The notes below the pieces were generated by a model. That model was not told where the DNA came from. It was given only the letters and a program-made list of their open reading frames with translations, and ran no database searches. Below, piece after piece: positions 47,684 to 59,200 of a stretch of DNA of 64,000 bases; the first letter of the stretch is position 1; each line of letters starts with the position of its first letter. A program made the position numbers and the translations under genes. The stretch spans positions 391,427-455,426 of the forward strand of contig CAMXCT020003779.1 in NCBI GenBank assembly GCA_947184155.2, in the 5' to 3' direction. The stretch is from Cladocopium goreaui (lineage: Eukaryota > Sar > Dinophyceae > Suessiales > Symbiodiniaceae).

Positions 47684-47769
47684 GGGATGTCTCAAAATAG
47701 GGGGCCCCAAGCCTTTGTTTTTTAGTGTGCAAAACAGAGCTTTGGGGCAGTCCTATTTTGAGACATCCC
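47684..47769. mobile_element. 86-bp mini inverted-repeat element
   Basis: GGGATGTCTCAAAATAGG at 47,684-47,701 is the exact reverse complement of 47,752-47,769, with further imperfect pairing inward (GCCCCAAGC against GCTTTGGGGC). It is MITE-like in size. No clear target duplication is seen. Confidence 0.6.
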
Positions 47770-48047
47770 TAAGTGTACACTTGACGTAAATTCCAGCCTT
47801 TCACCAAAAGTAACTCCATGAAGAACATGTTTTGCCCATGATGATGTCAGAAAAGCTTACAACAGAAATACCAAAGACCTTGTGAATGTATCAATCAACC
47901 AATGTGATATCTATAATTCACAATCGATGTTGCATGGCATTTTCATTTTCATTGAACAAAACTTAAAAAAGCAGAACTGGAGATGTCTCAAAACGTCTGA
48001 AAATTGGTTCCCGAAACCGAAGCCTAAAATGTTCAAAAACTGGTTCC

Positions 48048-48200
48048 ACAATGGTACCTAGGAAAATGAAAGGTGCTTTAAGCCACCTTAAGGCACCTTT
48101 CACTTTTTTGGAAAAAATAAAACATTAAAGAAATAGAAATGGAGATGTCTCAAAATGTCTAGAGCATTTTTTTTTTGCAATTTCAGTATTGTACATATCT
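48048..48200. repeat. Dispersed repeat, copy 1 (hairpin AAGGTGCTTTAAGCCACCTT)
   Basis: About 150 bp is similar to 63,733-63,880. It contains an inverted repeat around AAGGTGC/GCACCTT and the phrase GATGTCTCAAAATGTCTAG. The two copies lie in the same orientation 15.7 kb apart, so it is an interspersed element. Confidence 0.7.
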
Positions 48201-48286
48201 TGTTTGTTTTGTTAATTATAATATGGTCATCAAGGATAGAATAAATTCAGGAAATTCAACTTCTATATGAATTGTACGGTCGATGT

Positions 48287-49114
48287 TATCAAATTTCACG
48301 AGCTCCTGGAATTTTGTGATTTTTAGGGAATATTGGATATCAAGGTCAAGATGCAATATTTGGTGCAGTGTACGCGCACAAGGGCGGCACCAAAAAACTT
48401 AAGCGTCATGGTTTGCACGGGTTTGCACTGGATCAGCCTTCCATAAATGGAAGTGGTCCAATTAATCGTTCAGAAAAAATGAAACGGTCGGAAACGGTCG
48501 GAAACAGTCGGAAACGGTCGGAAACATGATCAGGCCAAAACTTGTTCAACCCGCATTTTTTTTTCTAAATAAGCATTTCCGCGCAACGCCGTTTTTTTTT
48601 TGAAGGTCCAAAGGTGTCCAAGGGGAAACGGTTGGAAACAGTCGGAGATCGCACCTTCACTCGGCAAAAAAGTAGTTGTTTTGTAGCATATGTTCATGAA
48701 AAATGTTTGCAAATTGTGTAAAAACATGTCTTTTTTGCCGAGCAAAAGTGCCATCTCCGACTGTTTCCAACCGTTTCCCCTTGGACACCTTTGGACCTTC
48801 AAAAAAAAAACGGCGTTGCGCGGAAATGCTTATTAAAAAAAAAAATGCGGGTTGAACAAGTTTTGGCCTGATCATGTTTCCGACCGTTTCCGACTGTTTC
48901 CGACCGTTTCCGACCGTTTCATTTTTTCTGAACGATTAATTGGACCACTTCCATTTATGGAAGGCTGATCCAGTGCAAACCCGTGCAAACCATGACGCTT
49001 AAGTTTTTTGGTGCCACCCTTGTGCGCGTACACTGCACCAAATATTGCATCTTGACCTTGATATCCAATAATCCCTAAAAATCACAAAATCCCAGGAGCT
49101 CGTGAAATTTAATA
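48287..49114. mobile_element. 828-bp foldback element (MITE-like) with 8-bp target duplication
   Basis: Two arms of about 380 bp are near-perfect reverse complements around a loop of roughly 50-60 bp centred near 48,700. The termini are TATCAAATTTCACGAGCTCC and TATTAAATTTCACGAGCTCC. An 8-bp direct repeat GTCGATGT flanks the element (48,279-48,286 and 49,115-49,122), the expected target duplication. The arms contain several GAAACGGTCG decamers. There is no transposase frame, so it would be non-autonomous. An 8-bp duplication is seen with hAT and P-type transposons among others; family assignment is not possible here. Confidence 0.85.
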
Positions 49115-49549
49115 GTCGATGTACCTCCAGAACAGATCATATAGAAGATAATATGTAAAATGGGCTCCAGGGAAGACTAACATCACCTTCCGGAACCCAG
49201 AACTGAGACAGCTCTTGCAACAACAAATTGAAATATTCCTGAATATCTTCTATTTGAATTGGATTTGAAAGTGGTCTACTTCTATATGGTTTGGACTTCT
49301 ATGTGTTTGGAATTGGTGCTAATTGATGGTTTGTTCACCTTCGAAACGGTTGTCCTGGAATTGGTTTTCCTCTTGTTTAGTGTAATCATGTAATCTTCAG
49401 AGTTGGATTTGGTATCGCGGACCTTGTGGCTCATGTATGAGGAGGTGGTATGTATATACAGGTATGTATGCATGTATACCAAGATAGTCAGAAGGTTGTA
49501 CATATGTATATATATATATATGTCCGATTTTAACCATATATAACATATG

Positions 49550-50574
49550 GAAACACTTGTTCTGTTCAAACCGGAACCCTGGCATCCACAAACGTTTCTG
49601 TGAAGGAGGAAGTCCTGTGGAAAGAAACCATATAATATTGAGAAGGGGGAGCACACTGGGAAAAAACATCTAAGTTTACCGATCAAATAGAAGATCATGT
49701 CATTTTTTTTGAATTGGGGATGTACACTGAAAAAACAATGGAATTGTACCGATCAGATAGAAGATAATCAACCAAATATATGATTTCAACACCAGGGGAC
49801 CTGGTTCTTCTTATGGTATTGGGACCTCAACTGTATACTGACTAAAAGGGTGTGCACATAGAACATTAACAAATATCTATATGCCATTTTAACCACATAT
49901 AAAATATGGCAAGACATGGTTTGTTCAAAGGGGATCCTCGGTTGAGAGTAGCCCACCAGGAATAAACATGTACTTTTACCGATGATCAAATAGAAGATAA
50001 TGTCAAAATATTTTGAATTGGGGATGTACACTGAAAAAAAAAACAATGGAATTTTACCGATCAGATAGAAGATAATCAACTAAATATATGGTTTCAACAC
50101 CAGGGGACCTGGTTCTTCTTATGGTATTGGGACCTCAACTGTATACTCACTAAAAGGGTGTGCACATAGAACATTAACAAATATCTATATGCCATTTTAA
50201 CCACATATAAAATATGGCAAGACATGGTTTGTTCAAAGGGAAACCCCGGTTGGAGCAGTCCACCAGGGAAAACATGTACTTTTTACCGATCAAATAGAAG
50301 ATAATGTCAAAATATTTTGAATTGGGGATGTACACTGAAAAAAACAATGGAATTTTACCGATCAGGTAGAAGATAATCAACCATATATATGATTTCAACA
50401 CCAGGGGACCTGGTTCTTCTTATGGTATTGGGACCTCAACTGTATACTGACTAAAAGGGCGTGCACATAGAACATTAACAAATATCTATATGCCATTTTA
50501 ACCAGATATAAAATATGGCAAGACATGGTTTGTTCAAAGGGGAACCCCGGTTGGAGCAGTCCACCAGGAAAAAA
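49550..50574. repeat. About 305-bp tandem repeat, left block
   Basis: Units start near TTTCAACACCAGGGGACCTG at 49,783, 50,092 and 50,393, spacing 309 and 301 bp. Each carries two TTACCGATCARATAGAAGATA motifs and GAATTGGGGATGTACACTG. More divergent partial units precede them from about 49,550. The array is interrupted by the retrotransposon and resumes at 62,344. Frames across it are artefacts. Confidence 0.85.
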
Positions 50575-50579
50575 CATGT
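50575..50579. repeat. Target-site duplication, left (CATGT)
   Basis: CATGT abuts the left LTR and recurs at 62,344-62,348. Uninterrupted repeat units read AAACATGTACTTTTACC, which is exactly the predicted empty site. Confidence 0.8.
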
Positions 50580-50720
50580 CTGAATTGGAAACGGGATCGT
50601 TAGTGCCCAACTTTTACCACGGCAGCGCGGTATGACTCAAGGGCCCTAAAGCCAAATGTCATCGGGGGGCATGTGATCACTTGGCTATACAAAGCAGACA
50701 ACAGACAGGTCAAACTCACA
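50580..50720 (-). repeat. 3-prime LTR (141 bp)
   Basis: It matches 62,203-62,343 over its whole length with three substitutions, all between 50,695 and 50,710. On the sense strand it starts TGTGAGTTTGACC and ends CCAATTCAG. It is short compared with the few-hundred-base LTRs usual for copia elements. No clear polypurine tract precedes it; GAAGAACAGGTTGAG is the nearest candidate. Confidence 0.9.
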
Positions 50721-50768
50721 CTCAACCTGTTCTTCAAGGATCACATGATGCTAGTGAAAAAGTTGGCT

Positions 50769-53700
50769 CTAAGGCTTCTTCTGTACACAATAAATGCACT
50801 CCTTCAAAACGCGGATAATGAGGTCCGGGCGCATGCTCTTGGTCAGAGCATCCGAGACCATAGTTCCTGTAGCAATCCAGGTAACGATGTCTCCTCCGCC
50901 ATGATGCATATCCCAGGTCCTCCGGCCGTCTTGCCAAAGTGACTCGTGAATCGACTGCAACTCAATGCCGAGTCGTTTGTCTGCGACCCTGCCAAGTACC
51001 TCATTCGCAAGATGGTCTGTTAAAGACCTGCAGTCTGAAAGCATCAGTTGTGGAATACAGCTGCGGCTGTCATCCAACCATGTTTTCATCGAGTCAAGTT
51101 GACCCATCAGCTCGGCCAATGCTCCACGTAGCTTGTCACCGCTCTCTTGTCCAGCCTGCAGTGAATAAGCTTCGCATTGAAGAGTGCTGCGACATACTCG
51201 TCGAATTGTATTTGATGCAAATCCCAATGGCATCACCCGATAGGATGTTGTCTTGGGGTCTTTGATCTCATTGATGTCTCCAAGACAATGGAAATGTCCT
51301 TGTTGTGATTTGTAGTTCTTCTCGTTTGAAAATGAAGCATCTGTTACTGTAATGATACCAACCTCTCCCCAGGTTAGATGCCCACCTGGAAAAATAAGTT
51401 TGTTCTCAATGCCTTGTTGTGCCAGCTGTACTACGGCATTTGCGTCGTGCAAAATGGCAACTGTCGCTCCAGAAATACTGGACTGTAGGCGGCTCACACG
51501 ATAACCCAAATCGGGTCTAGTCTGCCTTGCCACCCATGCCAAGGATCCCGTTACAGACCGTAATCGGGTCACATCATCCTTACCCAACGGCTCGGACGCT
51601 GATCTTCCCGGCGCGATCTTGATCGGCTTGATGCGACGGGTGTTGTCACAAGTGTCTTGGGTGATTGTTCCATCTGCAGTACGCTCAAATTGCTTGCCAC
51701 AATAGCGAAACGAATTTGATTCACTAGATCCCAAGTTGAACTTCTCCAAGAAGCTGTCGATCACTGACTTTCCCTCAGGAATGTATGCGTACAAGATGTC
51801 ATCCACATGAGTCGCCATAAGTGCAACGCAATCTTTGCCGGTTCCTGGAAGAAAATACAATCCTGGGTAAAACTTGGATTGTTTCAAGCCACTGGATCGG
51901 GCATCTCCGTCCAGCCTCAACCAAAAACCTCGACCGCTGTCAGTTAATCCGTACACAGGCACTCTCACAAGGAAAAAGACCTCTGGATCAACTCCCGGGA
52001 GACCTCCTCGGGGTTGTCTCATAATGAGAACTCTGTCGAGGGGACGACCTTGGAAATATGCGGATGCGACGTCCGCACTGTGCAATTGTGCACCCTGGAT
52101 CGCCGCCCAACAGCAAAGAATGTTGTGAGCTTCTGTGTCTGCTGTAGGACTGTCTGATCTCAGACCTTCACTGACTTCGAAATTGCCGCATGACACCAAC
52201 CGGCTTTTGAACTTAGGCACATATTCTTGGTCTGTTCTTCCTTTCATAAATTGATTCTTATCAACATCAACCCACTTGCTGGGAATACATTGATGCCCTT
52301 CTGCAATCAACCTCTCAGCATCTTCTTTTGAAATTTCAACAACAGCAGCGAACTCAAGGAACTTGTTCCACTCCTTGGTTCTGGCATCCATGATGTTCTT
52401 CTGTACATCAGGTGGCGCTGATTCATAGTGGATTGATTTCAACACTTTCTTGCCTAATTCCTCGTCCTCAGGAACTCCATCAACTTCCTGGGTCAAAAAT
52501 GATGCAAACAATGCTCGTGCTTCTTGTCGTTCTTCAGGACTTCGTTCTGAGTCTCTCTCACGAGCTCTTTCAAGATGTGTTCGCAATTGATGCGGTAAGT
52601 CATTCAAAAGTTCCCTTCGCAATGGCCAAGATGACGCTGACGATGAAGCTAATACACCTGAAACGGAACCACTAGGAGTAAGATCAGGCACAAAGGAGTC
52701 TCTTCGAGATGGCACAAGTGATGAGCCTCTCTCCGACTCAGGTTGTAAGTGAGACTCTATTCGAGGTCTCACGTTGCGTTCATGATCTTCATCTCCTGGA
52801 CGTGGTCTTTCAACTCTTCTTTCTGGAGTTCTACTCTGTGAAAAGATGTCTTCTTCCATAGGACCTGTGTCTTCCTCCTCCTCATCTTCTTCAAAGAAAC
52901 CGGGCCGTATGTCCCATTCATCTTCAGGTACTTCTGGTATAGGGGGAAGTGCATTGTCCTCATGGACAACTTCAACATCGTCTGCTTGTCCTGGACCTTC
53001 ACGAACAACTTCAACCTCATCTGCTTGCCTTGCATCAAGAAACGCTTGTTGACCTGTATCATTAATGATCTTGTATGGAATCACAGGTTCACCATTCAAC
53101 ACTGATTGAGCAAGAGCTTCAGAAGGAGAAGCAATGCGTATGTTGTGAGAAGCCACAAGTACTGGAACGTTACCACATAGCAACCATATGTTCTTCTGGT
53201 TCTCGTGTCCGATCACTCGGCATGTTGGTGACCAGGACGTTCCTCCTCGCTGATTGTCTCGTCTGAAAGTGACGAGGTCACCAATGTTGAACTCACGATC
53301 AAACACACTGGCATTGCGTGTCAACGCTCGTTGAACTCTTCTTGAACAATCAAGATGAACAAAAGCCTTTTGTGCCTCAATTCTGGCCAAGTGTTGTAAT
53401 GCAAAGATTGATGAAGGATCATGTCGGGCCTGAATGGCTCCGAGCTGCGCATGATCTTCCTCTGACATGAGTGAAGCTGCACCACGGGGAGCTCGACCAA
53501 GCACCCACTGGGATGGAGAAAAACCTCCAACACGCGCAGAGTCGTTCTTCACACCAAGCACCTGTGTGATGCACGACTCAACCTGTTCTTTGGTGCAAGC
53601 CCCAACTTCTGTACACACTCGTCTGAAAAGAGCTTTCAACAAACCACCATGTCTCTCCACTCGGCCCAATGATTCCGGGCTCTCAAGGGGCACATGGTGC

Positions 53701-53780
53701 ACTTGAATGTTGTGTTCATCCATGTATTGTTGCAAGACACCACGATTGTGCAATCCACGGCAACAGGATGTCCTGCCCAA
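50769..53780 (-). CDS. Copia integrase C-half, reverse transcriptase and RNase H
   Basis: One open frame of 1,003 codons. Residues about 1-180 are integrase, with LESPESLGRVERHGGLLKA giving the third acidic residue of the DDE triad; a 13-bp deletion near 53,765 (relative to the other copy) removes the preceding IMCDRG aspartate. An acidic linker spans about 230-430. Reverse transcriptase follows, with WVDVDKNQF, KSRLVSCGNFE and the catalytic HVDD (residues about 658-661, codons 51,795-51,809). RNase H has TDASFSNEKNYKSQ, QCEAYSLQAGQES and SDCRSLTDHL. RT copies element RNA into cDNA in cytoplasmic particles, and integrase inserts it. RT and RNase H look intact; integrase is not. Confidence 0.9.
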   Translation of the reverse strand: MGRTSCCRGLHNRGVLQQYMDEHNIQVHHVPLESPESLGRVERHGGLLKALFRRVCTEVGACTKEQVESCITQVLGVKNDSARVGGFSPSQWVLGRAPRGAASLMSEEDHAQLGAIQARHDPSSIFALQHLARIEAQKAFVHLDCSRRVQRALTRNASVFDREFNIGDLVTFRRDNQRGGTSWSPTCRVIGHENQKNIWLLCGNVPVLVASHNIRIASPSEALAQSVLNGEPVIPYKIINDTGQQAFLDARQADEVEVVREGPGQADDVEVVHEDNALPPIPEVPEDEWDIRPGFFEEDEEEEDTGPMEEDIFSQSRTPERRVERPRPGDEDHERNVRPRIESHLQPESERGSSLVPSRRDSFVPDLTPSGSVSGVLASSSASSWPLRRELLNDLPHQLRTHLERARERDSERSPEERQEARALFASFLTQEVDGVPEDEELGKKVLKSIHYESAPPDVQKNIMDARTKEWNKFLEFAAVVEISKEDAERLIAEGHQCIPSKWVDVDKNQFMKGRTDQEYVPKFKSRLVSCGNFEVSEGLRSDSPTADTEAHNILCCWAAIQGAQLHSADVASAYFQGRPLDRVLIMRQPRGGLPGVDPEVFFLVRVPVYGLTDSGRGFWLRLDGDARSSGLKQSKFYPGLYFLPGTGKDCVALMATHVDDILYAYIPEGKSVIDSFLEKFNLGSSESNSFRYCGKQFERTADGTITQDTCDNTRRIKPIKIAPGRSASEPLGKDDVTRLRSVTGSLAWVARQTRPDLGYRVSRLQSSISGATVAILHDANAVVQLAQQGIENKLIFPGGHLTWGEVGIITVTDASFSNEKNYKSQQGHFHCLGDINEIKDPKTTSYRVMPLGFASNTIRRVCRSTLQCEAYSLQAGQESGDKLRGALAELMGQLDSMKTWLDDSRSCIPQLMLSDCRSLTDHLANEVLGRVADKRLGIELQSIHESLWQDGRRTWDMHHGGGDIVTWIATGTMVSDALTKSMRPDLIIRVLKECIYCVQKKP

Positions 53781-55684
53781 CTAAACCAACGTTTCATGAG
53801 TGCGTCCAAACAGGATCGCGAAGAAGCTTGACTGCTCCAACCTTCACGACTTCAGCCTGTTGAAAACAAGTGCCAATGCAAACCATGTTGAGAACTTGAT
53901 ACTTTTGCCTCAACAATGAGAAATCTACACCCTGTGGCATCACAATACTGCTCCAACTCAAATACAAGATCCCCATGACACAGTGGGTAATGTTCAGACT
54001 TGTACTCAATTGCAACAATGATCAATGTGCAACCCTCGAACATGTCACTCCAACCACGTGGCTCAGCATTACCGTCCAAATACGCGGCATTCACGCCGAC
54101 GTCATAGGCGTGTTCGAAAAGATCCTGGAAAAGAGTCGGATGTGACGTGATGACCGCAACCCCTGAGGTCCCATTGGAAACTTGAGGCTGCATCCCAAGA
54201 CTGGATTGCATCACACGATCATGGTTGTTGAGATTGTTGATACCTTCCAACACCATCTTTCTGTGTTTCTTGCTCATAGTCCTCCTCTCATCAGGATGGA
54301 CTGTCAAATCAACGTTGGAATCAAAACGCACGGCCATGAAACCAGCGGGAGAATACTCATAGTCATATTCATAAGAATCGGAATCATCTTGTTCCAACTT
54401 GGGCATCAAAACCTTTGGCTGGGGTTTCGACTTCACTGCATACATTCTTTTGGGTTCTGAGGATTTCATCTCAACTTTTGGATTCAAAGACTTTTCAAAA
54501 TCATCCCTTACATCCCGAAGTTTCTTGTTGGGGGTCAACTTGACGTGAAGGCTCATGTATGCTCCCCTCCCGGAGTCATCGAACACCCCTGGTGGGTGGT
54601 GAAACACGATCACGTCAATCCACGAATTGTTCAAGCGCCCCTCCCGGAGTCATCGAACACCCCTGGTGGGTGGTGAAACACGATCACGTCAATCCACGAA
54701 TTGTTCAAGCGCACCGTTGTTGTACTGTCAACGTTGTCTTCAATGAGCTCCCAAGCGCCTCCAATTCGAGGTCGGATCCATGTAGATCGCTTCCAGTGCT
54801 TGATGCCGTTCGCAACCTTGACAATTCGATTGGGCCGGATGTGATCACGAATCAGGACATTCATCCTGACACCGTCAGTTTGAGGATCATCACCAGGCTT
54901 GCAAATCCAAAAGAGCCGATCCCTGTTACCCTCACGGATGCAAAAAGATACAACTTCGCTAAGAAGTTCACCGTCCAGTGATGTCATCCAACACGTTCTT
55001 GTTGTCAAACGGTCCATCTGATGACAAATTGTTGCGGATCAGTCGCTCAAGCTCATCACGATCATTGGGAGGTTCACGAGATCGTTGCGGCAACGTTGAA
55101 GCACGGGGTCCATCCGTGGCCCCTGGAGATCGGGATCCGTCATCGGTCCCTGGCACGTCTGAAATGTGTGGTGGAGGATGATCTGGGGGCCTCGGCATCA
55201 AAGATGGTCTCGTTGATGGGCTCCTTCCCCTTGTGGGGCTCCTGCCACGTCCAGCCATTCTCCAGGGAGGCATCTTGCGACTGGAGCTTGGGGATCGCCT
55301 TCGTCTTGGTGGAGATGGTGGTGTCGGCAAGCGTCGTCGCCGAAGTGGAGATCGGGACCTCCGACCTGTCTCAGCTGCCATCCTTTTGATCTCAACCTGT
55401 TCTGTTCGAAGATGCCCAACGTCGGTTGCAAGTCCTTGTACCAGTCGTCGAATCTCATCAAGCTGATCTGTTGTAGGATGACCAGCAGTGGGATGATCTG
55501 CTGTGGGATGGGAAGAATGTTCACCTGAAGCATCATCGGCCGGAGCGTCACGCACGTCACGGCTTGAAGTCACACTGCCTCGTGATCGTGCCAACCTTGA
55601 CACGTTCGGGATCAAATGTCGAATTTGTCCCAAGCTCGCAGCCATGTCTTTACAACCATGGCAAACACCACCACAACGCATCTC
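53319..55684 (-). pseudogene. Second, damaged copy of the polyprotein middle segment
   Basis: This is a tandem duplicate of 55,685-58,650, beginning MRCGGVCHGCKDMAASLGQI and running through the Arg/Ser-rich part and the unknown domain to integrase. Compared with the other copy it has a 74-bp direct duplication (54,564-54,711) that shifts the frame, a one-base insertion near 54,988, a 659-bp deletion at 53,910 that removes the integrase zinc finger and first catalytic Asp, and the 13-bp integrase deletion. The remaining frames (54,968-55,681; 54,631-55,017; 53,852-54,634) are therefore fragments. Confidence 0.85.
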
Positions 55685-56276
55685 GTGTCAACGCTCGTTG
55701 AACTCTTCTTGAACAATCAAGATGAACAAAAGCCTTTTGTGCCTCAATTCTGGCCAAGTGTTGTAATGCAAAGATTGATGAAGGATCATGTCGGGCCTGA
55801 ATGGCTCCGAGCTGCGCATGATCTTCCTCTGACATGAGTGAAGCTGCACCACGGGGAGCTCGACCAAGCACCCACTGGGATGGAGAAAAGCCTCCAACAC
55901 GCGCAGAGTCGTTCTTCACACCAAGCACCTGTGTGATGCACGACTCAACCTGTTCTTTGGTGCAAGCCCCAACTTCTGTACACACTCGTCTGAAAAGAGC
56001 TTTCAACAAACCACCATGTCTCTCCACTCGGCCCAATGATTCCGGGCTCTCAAGGGGCACATGGTGCACTTGAATGTTGTGTTCATCCATGTATTGTTGC
56101 AAGACACCACGATTGTGCAATCCACGGTCACACATGATAGCAACAGGATGTCCTGCCCAACTGAACCAACGTTTCATGAGTGCGTCCAAACAGGATCGCG
56201 AAGAAGCTTGACCTGCTCCAACCTTCGCGACTTCAGCCTGTTGAAAACAAGTACCAATGCAAACCATGTTGAGAAC
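55685..56276 (-). pseudogene. Integrase core fragment ending at the duplication junction
   Basis: The frame resumes after a TAA (56,274-56,276 region) that replaces a CAA present in the second copy. It reads SWAGHPVAIMCDRGLHNRGV, supplying the second catalytic Asp, then PLESPESLGRVERHGGLLKA and SPSQWVLGRAPRGAASLMSE. After VQRALTR it runs into unrelated DALWWCLPWL because the duplicated copy begins there (junction about 55,684). Confidence 0.8.
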
Positions 56277-59200
56277 TTAATACTTTTGCCCAGTTATATC
56301 TGTCAACTCCAGTACATCAATCCCCAAAGTGTGGTTGAATGTATAATCACTTGCAAGCGTGACTTTGTGAGTGGGTTTCTTTGCTGATGTTTTCTCACAT
56401 GTTTCACATCTATGCAATTTCACTGCATCAACAAACTCCTTACTCACCTTTGCAGCACGCACCAAATTGACCATCACCGACTTGGGGACATGTCCAAAAG
56501 CCCTGTGCAACCTACGCACAGCAATCCTGACACGCTGGGGAAGTTTACGCCAAGACCTACGCCTCTCTGATTCATCCTCTGGCAAACCAGGGATATCAAC
56601 TTCATCCAAGAGGGTCTCTTCTTGGGTCAGGTCCTCAACTGGATCCTGCAATGCAACATCTTCTGGGCCATCCACTGCATCCCAGTTTCCACCATGTTCC
56701 TGGGCCTCTTCAATGATCTCTGGCGGAAAGGCAACGCTCATCTGGTCCTCCAATTCACGCTCAAGTGACCAATCACGAATCCATTGACAAAACTCCCAAT
56801 TCAAAACGTCATCCAATTGTCGATACATAGACCAATTCTGAAAACCCTGAATGAGTTCATCATCGTTTGACACAAAAGCAAGACCAACTTCGTTGATATA
56901 TGGAATCTGTGGTGTTTTGAATGATTCCCATCGTTCAGTGTGCGCGACATCAACAATGAGAAATCTACACCCTGTGGCATCACAATACTGTTCCAACTCA
57001 AATACAAGATCCCCATGACACAGTGGATAATGTTCTGACTTGTACTCAATTGCAACAATGATCAATGTGCAACCCTCGAACATGTCACTCCAACCACGTG
57101 GCTCAGCATCACCGTCCAAATACGCGGCATTCACGCCGACGTCATAGGTGTGCTCGAAAAGATCCTGGAAAAGAGTCGGATGTGACGTGATGACTGCAAC
57201 CCCTGAAGTCCCATTGGAAACTTGAGGCTGCATCCCAAGACTGGATTGCATCACACGATCATGGTTGTTGAGATTGTTGATACCTTCCAACACCATCTTT
57301 CTGTGTTTCTTGCTCATAGTCCTCCTCTCATCAGGATGGACTGTCAAATCAACGTTGGAATCAAAACGCACGGCCATGAAACCAGTGGGAGAATACTCAT
57401 AGTCATATTCATAAGAATCGGAATCATCTTGTTCCAACTTGGGCGTCAAAACCTTTGGCTGGGGCTTCGACTTCACTGCATACATTCTTTTGGGTTCTGA
57501 GGATTTCATCTCAACTTTTGGATTCAAAGACTTTTCAAAATCATCCCTTACATCCCGAAGTTTCTTGTTGGGGGTCAACTTGACGTGAACGCTCATGTAT
57601 GCTCCCCTCCCGGAGTCATCGAACACCCCTGGTGGGTGGTGAAACACGATCACGTCAATCCACGAATTGTTCAAGCGCACCGTTGTTGTACTGTCAACGT
57701 TGTCTTCAATGAGCTCCCAAGCGCCTCCAATTCGAGGTCGGATCCATGTAGATCGCTTCCAGTGCTTGATGCCGTTCGCAACCTTGACAATTCGATTGGG
57801 CCGGATGTGATCACGAATCAGGACATTCATCCTGACACCGTCAGTTTGAGGATCATCACCAGGCTTGCAAATCCAAAAGAGCCGATCCCTGTTACCCTCA
57901 CGGATGCAAAAAGATACAACTTCGCTAAGAAGTTCACCGTCCAGTGATGTCACCGACACGTTCTTGTTGTCAAACGGTCCATCTGATGACAAATTGTTGC
58001 GGATCAGTCGCTCAAGCTCATCACGATCATTGGGAGGTTCACGAGATCGTTGCGGCAACGTTGAAGCACGGGGTCCATCCGTGGCCCCTGGAGATCGGGA
58101 TCCGTCATCGGTCCCTGGCACGTCTGAAATGTGTGGTGGAGGATGATCTGGGGGCCTCGGCATCAAAGATGGTCTCGTTGATGGGCTCCTTCCCCTTGTG
58201 GGGCTCCTGCCACGTCCAGCCATTCTCCAGGGAGGCATCTTGCGACTGTAGCTTGGGGATCGCCTTCGTCTTGGTGGAGATGGTGGTGTTGGCAAGCGTC
58301 GTCGCCGAAGTGGAGATCGGGACCTCCGACCTGTCTCAGCTGCCATCCTTTTGATCTCAACCTGTTCTGTTCGAAGATGCCCAACGTCGGTTGCAAGTCC
58401 TTGTACCAGTCGTCGAATCTCATCAAGCTGATCTGTTGTAGGATGACCTGCAGTGGGATGATCTGCTGTGGGATGGGAAGAATGTTCACCTGAAGCATCA
58501 TCGGCCGGAGCGTCACGCACGTCACGGCTTGAAGTCACACTGCCTCGTGATCGTGCCAACCTTGACATGTTCGGGATCAAATGTCGAATTTGTCCCAAGC
58601 TCGCAGCCATGTCTTTACAACCATGGCAAACACCACCACAACGCATCTCGCCCCACTTCCAGGATGATGCATGGATGAGAACAACGTCATAACCAAGGAC
58701 TTTGAGACACCTGAAGGCAGCAAATCCTTGTCCCACTGACCTATGGCGGTCTGACTTGCACTCTAGGTCCACCAACACTTTGCTGCCATCCTCCTGCTGA
58801 GTGACGAACTCCAGGATGTTGTTGAGATGTTGGATGAACCTGTCCACCTTGCTCAGCGTCTCAAGGATTCCATGATGCCAACCCACATGAGATCTAAGAT
58901 TTACGTCCTGATCAGGATCGTAAATGTCTTCGCAGTTGATGGTCACAGTGTTCCTGCTAGTTCTGCATGCATGTTGTTGAAACCTACGTCCACGAGTCAT
59001 GATGACCACCTTCCTGTTACTGCGCAGCTCTTCATTCAACTTCGTCTGCAAGATGTCATAGTCCCTCGAATGAAAGCCACACTGATCATGATCGGCCATG
59101 GCAACGTCTGATGTGAATGCAGTGTACGCAATGTTATACTTTCTGTGACACTTTGGGATTTGGGGAAGTTCATTCGGCGGTGTGTTGATGATGTTGGTCA

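Noticed and set aside
49282-50610. Minus-strand frames of IFYLIGKIPLFFSVYIPNSK type
   Set aside because: Translations of the about 305-bp AT-rich tandem repeat.
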